A stretch of DNA of 5,269 nt from Prevotellaceae bacterium UBA1786 (lineage in GTDB: Bacteria; Bacteroidota; Bacteroidia; Bacteroidales; Bacteroidaceae): the NCBI GenBank assembly GCA_002314525.1, contig DCGE01000234.1, forward strand, positions 1 through 5,269, in the 5' to 3' direction. Each line of letters opens with the position of its first letter. Positions within the stretch are counted from its first letter, which is position 1. The notes beneath the pieces are model-generated. The model saw only the letters and a list, made by a program, of their open reading frames with translations. It was not told where the DNA came from and did not search any database. This document shows positions 1-5,269 of the stretch, in pieces. Made by a program: the position numbers and the translations under genes.

Positions 1-1
1 A

Positions 2-2998
2 GCCGGTAGAGTGGATATCAAGCCATTGATGACAACCCACTGGAACCAGGGTGAACCATATAACAACCTTTGTCCGACACTGAAGGAGAATACAAAAAAT
101 CATTGTGTGACCGGATGTGTTGCGACAGCAGCTGCACAGATCCTGAATTACTGGAAAAAGGACCTGCCAGCCTATACACAGGCTTCGACAACCAGTTATT
201 CCGGTGATAAAGCCAACGCAACGACAGCCTTTCCAAAAGGTACTCCGATGAAGTGGGATCTGATGAGGGACTCATACTCAACAGAACCTGCTGAATATAA
301 AGAGGCTGTGGCAACACTGATGGCAGTAGTAGGAGGTGCAGCAAGGCTATCATACGGCTCAAGCACATCGGGCTATACAGATGATATCGTCGGCGTGAAC
401 AGTACCTATTTCAAGATGAACGGAGGTAAGTGCTACGTGAAAGACAGAGGAGGAAGTTCCAACGACTATTCCGACGACGCATGGGCTACGATGCTGTATA
501 ACGAACTGCTCCTGAAGCATCCGATAATGTACAGCGGAGTGAAAGACGGTGAAAATGGTGGAGGTCATGCAGTAGTAGTTGACGGATATCAGGCAAGTAC
601 AGGACTGTTCCACTTCAATTTAGGTTGGGGAGGTTCGAGCGACGGATACTACACCACAAACCGTGGCAAGAGTCCTTCATGGGGGTTCAATGATTCATGG
701 CAGCAATGCATAATCGGAGCCTATCCGAAGATGCAGAACCTGAAAGGATCAATAATCACGCCATCGATTATGTACAAGAACAGGGTCAACACCGTTAAGG
801 TGAAGGTTTCGAACAACGGAACTCTGCCATACAGCGGAATATACCTTCATGGTAACACCACTGGAAAGGTTCCGACATCACTCGGCAGTGCTAAGGACAT
901 TGAGAAAGACACGGAACTAAATACCAACGGTTCAGAATATCTGTTCCAGATGGAAGTGAAACCGACTTCCGACAAATACTATCTATTCGTCACAGACAAG
1001 AACCTGAATGTCATTGCTTCATGTTCGATTCAGACTACAGAACCGGAAAGCGAACTTATATTCAATGGAATAAAGGTGTGTGGAAGTTCTGAAAGCCAGG
1101 ATGGATATACGATTGTCTATAATGAAAAGACAACAGCAGAAGCAACTCTGATAAATACAAGTGATGCAGCATATGAAGGAACCGTGAAAGCCAACATATA
1201 CTGCAGCAGTGACGGGGGACAGAATTTCCGGTTTATTGGATATAAATCAACAAAAGCAGAGATTCCAGCCAATGGTGAAGGGAAGGCTGTATTCAGCATT
1301 GTTTCATCAGCAGGTTGTCCGATTATGGTTGATTCACTCTACCAGGTTGTGATGAATATGGAAACACCAAGCGACAACACACCATTAGTAATTGCCGAAG
1401 GGGCAGATAGTGTAGCAGGTTTCATACTCAAGGGAGCTGATATGGAAGTTCTTGGTTTTGAAGACGGATGCGTTTCATTCGAAGGACATTGGGACCCACT
1501 GCTCTTCAATACCACAATCAAGAAGACAGCATACAAAACTGCAACCACATACGATTTGACTCAGGTAACCTCGATTGATGAAATCCCGGAATCACCTGTC
1601 AATCCAAATGCACTATTCTACGTAAACGATCCAAATGCTAAGGGTTATGCAAACATCGTATATGGTGACGAATGTAACAAGCTGTTACTGACACCGGGCT
1701 ATGACTTTGTACCTAAGAGTGAATTCAATGCCAGCCAAGCAATCGTAAACATTTCACAGGTGCCAAACAAATGGTATTTATTTACTGCACCATGCGATCT
1801 TGACGTACCTAAAGGAATGCTTGCACGAGTCATCGATTCACACACCAGTAGCGGTATCAGCAACAAAACAACCAACGTTGACAAACTTGACGCAGGAAAG
1901 ACATATCTGTTGATCAGCACATCTGCCAATAATCAGTTGCTTACAGGACAATACACCCATGTCGCCAGTTGTCCGTCAATCAATGTCGACACTGCATTGA
2001 AAGGAAGATTTGAGAACAGTACGACACCTGCCGGCTCATTCCTCATAGACATGGAACAAGCACAATATTTTCAGCCTGTTGAAAAAGGTACTGCAATCGA
2101 GGCGCTCAGAGGATTTTTCTGCGCAAGCAACGTGAAGAAGGCATTTAAGGCTTACTCGAATGTCACTCAGGATCCGACCTATCAGACACTTGGCGAAGCT
2201 ATTCAGAATGCATATGACAAAAGAGATGTTTATCAGGATATAGTATTTGACTTCGCTTTCAGACAATTAACTGATTCAATCATAAAAGCAGAGACAGTAT
2301 ATTCAGCAAGAGAGATGGCCAATGCTGATGTAAAGGCTTTGACGACGCGTCTGAATGAAATGGTACGTTGGTATATCACGCAGATTTCCGATCCAAGTAT
2401 AACTCCAATAGATTACACATCATACATCGTGAATCCATCATTTGAAACAGGTAATACAGATGGTTGGACAATAAATGCTACAAACTATGTATCGGTGCGT
2501 TCGACTTCAAATGTAAGTTACAAGGGAGTAGGTGCTGACGGTTCCTATCTTCTGTATAGCATTAAATCTTCCAATCTTTCAGGATGTGGTATCAGCCAGA
2601 CCATTGAAGGACTCCCTGCTGGATACTATAAGCTTACAGCCATGTTGGGCTCAGGCTTAGAAAAGAAGATTACAATGTTCGCTAATGATTCTGTTGTCAC
2701 AATTGATTCACATCCATTCGGACAATTCTATCTTACAGAAGCACAAATTGAAAACATCTATATACCTGAAGGTAAAACACTTACAATAGGAATACAAGAT
2801 GGTAGCTGGTACAAGGCCGATGATTTCAGACTTTACTACACAGCCACCGATCCAACTGGCATTGAGGACATTACACCATCAGACACAAGACCGATTATGA
2901 CAAAAACATACGACGTGTCGGGTAGGGTAGTAGGTGATTCAGATACACTCAAACGAGGAATCTATATCAAGAACGGGAAGAAGATATTTGTAAGATAA
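2..2998 (+). CDS. Secreted C10-family (streptopain/interpain-like) cysteine protease, multidomain, 5'-partial
   Basis: This is a papain-fold cysteine endopeptidase of MEROPS family C10, to which streptococcal SpeB and Prevotella interpain A belong. The frame is open to the left edge (A-G-R precedes the GTG at 11), and 11 lies inside the mature protease domain, so signal peptide and prodomain are missing. Residues are counted from the codon at 11. The protease domain is about 1-240: 'TGCVATAAAQIL' holds the probable nucleophile Cys36 (codon 116-118), 'GGGHAVVVDGY' the catalytic His186 (566-568), and 'FHFNLGWGGSSDGYY' the conserved Asn203/Trp206 region. Next come two Ig/CARDB-like beta segments (about 245-345 and 350-470), then a Bacteroidales beta module (about 520-705; 'NPNALFYV', 'NKWYLFTAPCDL', 'AGKTYLL', 'LRGFFCAS'). 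A helical FIVAR-like stretch (about 706-795) leads into a galactose-binding-like domain (about 803-945; 'NPSFETGNTDGW' to 'KADDFRLYY'). The C-terminus is a 'YDVSGR...GIYIKNGKKIFVR' tail, probably for export or sorting. The protein is probably secreted or surface-bound. The protease call is firm; the accessory-domain names rest on pattern recognition. Confidence 0.93.
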   Translation, partial: AGRVDIKPLMTTHWNQGEPYNNLCPTLKENTKNHCVTGCVATAAAQILNYWKKDLPAYTQASTTSYSGDKANATTAFPKGTPMKWDLMRDSYSTEPAEYKEAVATLMAVVGGAARLSYGSSTSGYTDDIVGVNSTYFKMNGGKCYVKDRGGSSNDYSDDAWATMLYNELLLKHPIMYSGVKDGENGGGHAVVVDGYQASTGLFHFNLGWGGSSDGYYTTNRGKSPSWGFNDSWQQCIIGAYPKMQNLKGSIITPSIMYKNRVNTVKVKVSNNGTLPYSGIYLHGNTTGKVPTSLGSAKDIEKDTELNTNGSEYLFQMEVKPTSDKYYLFVTDKNLNVIASCSIQTTEPESELIFNGIKVCGSSESQDGYTIVYNEKTTAEATLINTSDAAYEGTVKANIYCSSDGGQNFRFIGYKSTKAEIPANGEGKAVFSIVSSAGCPIMVDSLYQVVMNMETPSDNTPLVIAEGADSVAGFILKGADMEVLGFEDGCVSFEGHWDPLLFNTTIKKTAYKTATTYDLTQVTSIDEIPESPVNPNALFYVNDPNAKGYANIVYGDECNKLLLTPGYDFVPKSEFNASQAIVNISQVPNKWYLFTAPCDLDVPKGMLARVIDSHTSSGISNKTTNVDKLDAGKTYLLISTSANNQLLTGQYTHVASCPSINVDTALKGRFENSTTPAGSFLIDMEQAQYFQPVEKGTAIEALRGFFCASNVKKAFKAYSNVTQDPTYQTLGEAIQNAYDKRDVYQDIVFDFAFRQLTDSIIKAETVYSAREMANADVKALTTRLNEMVRWYITQISDPSITPIDYTSYIVNPSFETGNTDGWTINATNYVSVRSTSNVSYKGVGADGSYLLYSIKSSNLSGCGISQTIEGLPAGYYKLTAMLGSGLEKKITMFANDSVVTIDSHPFGQFYLTEAQIENIYIPEGKTLTIGIQDGSWYKADDFRLYYTATDPTGIEDITPSDTRPIMTKTYDVSGRVVGDSDTLKRGIYIKNGKKIFVR

Positions 2999-3003
2999 CA
3001 ATG

Positions 3004-3034
3004 AAAAAGGTCAGCAGGAAATGCTGACCTTTTT
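3004..3034. terminator. Bidirectional rho-independent terminator between convergent genes
   Basis: A perfect 13-bp inverted repeat (3004-3016 with 3022-3034) encloses a 5-nt loop, GGAAA. The GC-containing core is AGGTCAGCA/TGCTGACCT and the outer part is A4/T4. It begins 5 nt after the protease stop codon and ends 21 nt beyond the stop of the minus-strand gene. The flanking A and T runs give a U-tract on either strand, so one hairpin can end both converging transcripts. Confidence 0.92.
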
Positions 3035-3055
3035 ATATGATATAACTGAATAGCT

Positions 3056-3817
3056 TTATTTAACAAGCACCTTCTTGCCGTTAATAATATTCACACCTTT
3101 CTGAACAGAGTTAATCTTTTGTCCGCCAAGGTTGAAGATATCACCGTTAATATCTATTGATTCAGAAATGTTCTTGATAGATGTAGCCGTCTGGTTATGA
3201 ACAGTGACAAGTTTTGCAGAAGTACCACCATCAAAATCAATATAGCAACGAGTAGCATAGAATCCGCTGAGAGTATTATCAACAGCAACAAACTGAGCAT
3301 CTTTGTTGTCAATTGCAAGAACACCATAGTGACCCTGAGCGTCAATATGAGTCTTTGTGCCTATGAATGTAATACCATTGATTGATATTGGATTGATTGT
3401 ATTGACAAGTTCCTTGCCGCGTACATTCATCTGAACTGATTTTGTTTCGCCAGAATAATAAAGAAGATAAGGTTTGCCAGCAATGATGCCTTCATTCTTT
3501 ACGTCATTGAAATTCATGACGATAACAGAACCGTTAACATTAACATCGGTAAGAGTTTCAAGTTTGCAGGATTCTCCGAATACTTCGTTAAGTTCAGATG
3601 CCGACATGTCGAATGGCAGACAGATGGTATTCCATCCATTGAACATCTGACGTGAAAGAGATACATCGACTGTCTGTCCGATATATTTTTCAACGCTCGT
3701 TCCATAATAAGAATTCAGATAAACTTTTTTCTGAGCATCAGCCTGAGTAGGCGATAGAATACATGATACGGCTACAAATGAAGAGAAGACCGCAGTTTTG
3801 AGTAATGTAGTTTTCAT
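3056..3817 (-). CDS. Small secreted Bacteroidales protein of unknown function with C-terminal sorting-like tail
   Basis: This is a 253-residue exported protein of unknown function. I start it at the ATG at 3817-3815 rather than the in-frame ATG at 3841, because only the later start gives a normal signal peptide: Lys-containing N-terminus (MKTTLLK), a hydrophobic core to about residue 22, and a signal peptidase I site after A-D-A (26-28). The mature part is one beta-rich module: 'WNTICLPFD' (62-70), 'AGKPYLLYY' (113-121), 'GITFIGT' (148-154) and 'SGFYATRCYIDF' (184-195). This pattern is common in secreted Prevotella and Bacteroides proteins, often as part of larger ones, and seems related to residues 570-710 of the neighbouring protease. 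The C-terminus (226-253, 'DIFNLGGQ...GVNIINGKKVLVK') resembles the protease tail and suggests type IX-like or related export. I see no catalytic motif. It is convergent with the protease and downstream of the arabinofuranosidase on the same strand, 119 bp apart. It could be an adhesin or surface structural protein, but nothing shows this directly. Confidence 0.85.
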   Translation of the reverse strand: MKTTLLKTAVFSSFVAVSCILSPTQADAQKKVYLNSYYGTSVEKYIGQTVDVSLSRQMFNGWNTICLPFDMSASELNEVFGESCKLETLTDVNVNGSVIVMNFNDVKNEGIIAGKPYLLYYSGETKSVQMNVRGKELVNTINPISINGITFIGTKTHIDAQGHYGVLAIDNKDAQFVAVDNTLSGFYATRCYIDFDGGTSAKLVTVHNQTATSIKNISESIDINGDIFNLGGQKINSVQKGVNIINGKKVLVK

Positions 3818-3834
3818 AATTTGATATTTTAAAT

Positions 3835-3842
3835 TAAACATA
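3835..3842 (-). promoter_or_regulatory. Possible Bacteroidetes-type -7 promoter element for the small secreted protein gene
   Basis: Read on the minus strand, 3842-3835 is TATGTTTA, seven of eight matches to the Bacteroidetes sigma-ABfr -7 consensus TAnnTTTG. It lies in a very AT-rich leader 17 nt before the chosen start codon. No clear TTTG -33 element sits at the usual spacing, and the implied 5' UTR would be very short. This is weak evidence and the match may be chance. Confidence 0.2.
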
Positions 3843-3878
3843 ACGTATATAGTTATTTTCTACTTAAAAAGAATCATC

Positions 3879-3920
3879 ATACCGCAAACAATGAGTATCT
3901 ACACAAATTATTTGCGGTAT
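3879..3920 (-). terminator. 10-bp perfect inverted repeat between the two minus-strand genes; weak terminator or regulatory site
   Basis: The arms are ATACCGCAAA (3879-3888) and TTTGCGGTAT (3911-3920), an exact inverted repeat around a 22-nt loop. On the minus strand it begins 16 nt after the arabinofuranosidase stop, a natural place for a terminator. A T5 run (3870-3866) follows, but only after an 8-nt gap, and the long loop makes it a poor intrinsic terminator. It also lies 62-103 nt upstream of the next start codon, so it could instead be an operator or a 5' leader element. A smaller CAAA/TTTG hairpin (3904-3914) would compete with the large stem. The symmetry is certain; the function is not. 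Confidence 0.5.
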
Positions 3921-3936
3921 TGGTGATATTATTGAT

Positions 3937-5268
3937 TTATTTGATTTGCAGGGTTACGATTGACACCTTTGGAAGTTTGATGACAAGTTTGCCATTGTTG
4001 ATGCTGGCGCCAGAGAACTGTTTTGGAACGACAACATTCGGATTGTCGAAAGTATTATGGTCGGCAACATTTGCTGATGTAAGAATCTGGGCATTCTTTA
4101 TAGAACCCGAAATTCCGTCAAGGTTAATTGTAACTGTATTATCATTATCCAAGTCAGCATTTGCGATGTTGATGTTAACCGTTCCGTCATCCTTGCGTGA
4201 AGCCGATGCACTGATGTAAGGAGAAATACGATATTCCTGACCGTCGGTTTTATAACGTTCATTCTCACCGAAGAACAAATCAGATTTCACTTTAAGAGGA
4301 ATATTTACAGCATTCATATTCTCCGTGTACATTTTGAACACATAATATGTCGGTGTCAGGACCATCTTGTCATCCTTGGTAAGTACCATACTTTGAAGTA
4401 CATTTGCAATCTGAGCGATATTTGACATCTTGATACGCTTTGTGTACTGATGGAAAACATTCAGCGAGAATGCAGCAACCATTGCATCACGCATTGTGTT
4501 CTGCTGGAACAAATGGCCTGGATTGGTTCCTGGTTCAACATCCCACCAAGTTCCCCATTCGTCAACAAGCAGATCGACCTTGCCTTTTGGATCATACTTA
4601 TCCATGATGTCGATATGTTTGCGAATGATTTCCTCAATTCCGACGCCACACTTTGCAATTGCCCAGTAATACTGATCGTTTGAGAACTGAGTGGCACTGC
4701 CCTTGCTTCCGTTCCATGTATAACATGTATAGTAATGCAGAGAAAGTCCGTTCATGCGATCACCAACCTGTTTCATAAGAGTTTCTGTCCAGTCAAAGTC
4801 GTAGTCACTGGCACCACTTCCAATCTTATAGAGTTTATTTCCATCATATTCACGGCAGTATGTTGAATAGCGACGATACAGGTCTGAGTAGTATTCAGGG
4901 CGCATATTACCACCGCAACCCCAACTTTCGTTACCGACGCCGATAAACTTAACCTTCCAAGGTTCCTGACGACCGTTTTGCTTACGCAGTTTTGCCATCG
5001 GACCATCTTTTGCAGTCATGTAGTCAACCCATTGAGCAGTTTCCTGAACACTTCCGCTGCCGATATTCATGCTGACATACGGTTCACAGCCGAGGAGTTC
5101 ACAGAGGTTCAGGAACTCATGAGTACCGAAACTGTTATCTTCGACAGTTCCGCCCCAGTTGTTATTGACCATGCGAGGACGGTTTTTCTGAGGTCCTACC
5201 CCATCCATCCAATGGTATTCGTCAGCGAAACAACCGCCTGGCCAACGCATTACAGGTACTTTTATATC
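3937..5268 (-). CDS. GH51 alpha-L-arabinofuranosidase, 5'-partial (N-terminus beyond right edge)
   Basis: This is a retaining glycoside hydrolase of family 51, which releases terminal alpha-L-arabinofuranose from arabinan, arabinoxylan or arabinogalactan side chains. The frame stays open to the right edge: the codons before the ATG at 5250 read D-I-K-V-P-V, continuing into the conserved '[13 protein letters not shown]' strand, so that ATG is internal. By comparison with the usual 500 or so residues, about 60-90 N-terminal residues (plus any signal peptide) are missing. Counted from that Met, the TIM barrel shows 'FGTHEF' (41-46), '[10 protein letters not shown]' with acid/base Glu108 (codon 4929-4927), 'LHYYT' with His172, and 'VDEWGTWWD' with nucleophile Glu231 (codon 4560-4558). 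The spacing of 123 residues between the two Glu fits the family. '[16 protein letters not shown]' (241-256) and 'IAQIANVLQ' (278-286) are typical of it. The last 120 or so residues form the usual C-terminal beta-sandwich, ending '[12 protein letters not shown]', with no sorting tail, unlike its two neighbours. Cell location cannot be read because the N-terminus is absent. Confidence 0.95.
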   Translation of the reverse strand, partial: DIKVPVMRWPGGCFADEYHWMDGVGPQKNRPRMVNNNWGGTVEDNSFGTHEFLNLCELLGCEPYVSMNIGSGSVQETAQWVDYMTAKDGPMAKLRKQNGRQEPWKVKFIGVGNESWGCGGNMRPEYYSDLYRRYSTYCREYDGNKLYKIGSGASDYDFDWTETLMKQVGDRMNGLSLHYYTCYTWNGSKGSATQFSNDQYYWAIAKCGVGIEEIIRKHIDIMDKYDPKGKVDLLVDEWGTWWDVEPGTNPGHLFQQNTMRDAMVAAFSLNVFHQYTKRIKMSNIAQIANVLQSMVLTKDDKMVLTPTYYVFKMYTENMNAVNIPLKVKSDLFFGENERYKTDGQEYRISPYISASASRKDDGTVNINIANADLDNDNTVTINLDGISGSIKNAQILTSANVADHNTFDNPNVVVPKQFSGASINNGKLVIKLPKVSIVTLQIK

Positions 5269-5269
5269 T

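Noticed and set aside
11..13. GTG at 11 as the protease start codon
   Set aside because: The frame is open upstream to the window edge, and this codon lies only 35 residues before the catalytic Cys. A C10 protease needs a signal peptide and prodomain ahead of it, so the gene is cut by the window.
3760..3763. Lipoprotein signal at Cys19 of the small protein
   Set aside because: The residues before it (A-V-S-C) lack the usual Leu at -3, and an A-D-A signal peptidase I site fits better a few residues later.
3056..3817. The small protein as a dedicated inhibitor of the C10 protease, by analogy with streptococcal Spi and the Bacteroides fragilis Bfi proteins
   Set aside because: Those inhibitors resemble the C10 prodomain and are shorter. 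This protein is about twice that length, carries a different beta module and a sorting-like tail, and is convergent rather than co-transcribed.
3818..3841. Upstream in-frame ATG at 3841 as start of the small secreted protein
   Set aside because: It adds eight residues (MFNLKYQI) ahead of a well-formed signal peptide, and that DNA looks like AT-rich leader. The ATG at 3817 is preferred.
3920..4219. Plus-strand open frame of 99 codons opposite the 3' end of the arabinofuranosidase gene
   Set aside because: It lies antisense to a clear GH51 coding region, has no recognisable protein features, and is explained as a shadow frame. The same holds for the other overlapping frames on either strand, including 3197-3385 and 4450-4683.
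1..5269. Mobile elements, tRNA/rRNA genes, CRISPR arrays, tandem repeats
   Set aside because: I saw no transposase or integrase motifs, no regularly spaced repeats and no tRNA-like cloverleaf. Nearly all the sequence is accounted for by three protein genes and short spacers.

Overview
The window looks like chromosomal DNA from a Bacteroidales bacterium, most likely Prevotella or a close relative (Segatella, Xylanibacter). Three things point there: a large multidomain C10 (streptopain/interpain-type) cysteine protease, the short C-terminal tail 'NGKK-(I/V)-(F/L)-V-(K/R)' shared by two secreted proteins, and a GH51 arabinofuranosidase of the Bacteroidetes type. Leaders are AT-rich without strong Shine-Dalgarno sequences, which also fits. 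This assignment rests on protein character, not on a database match.

Layout. Positions 2-2998 (+) hold most of a very large secreted C10 cysteine protease; its 5' end (signal peptide and prodomain) lies outside the window. A strong symmetrical hairpin terminator at 3004-3034 separates it from a convergent gene at 3056-3817 (-), a 253-residue secreted protein of unknown function. Behind that on the same strand, after 119 bp containing a perfect 10-bp inverted repeat, is the 3' three-quarters or more of a GH51 alpha-L-arabinofuranosidase (3937-5268, -), whose N-terminus runs off the right edge. The window is densely coding and has no non-coding stretch over about 120 bp. I see no RNA genes, mobile elements, CRISPR arrays or phage genes.

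How the genes relate. The protease and the small secreted protein appear to share a beta-rich module and a C-terminal tail, so they probably use the same export or surface route. The protease also ends in a galactose-binding-like module that could hold it on a glycan. The arabinofuranosidase removes arabinose from plant polysaccharides or arabinosylated glycoproteins. A joint role in attacking plant cell-wall material or glycoprotein is possible but is inference only. The protease is convergent with the other two genes and so is not in their operon.

I did not find a convincing undescribed system. The most notable points are the shared module and tail in two adjacent secreted proteins, the modular architecture of the protease, and the inverted repeat upstream of the small gene.
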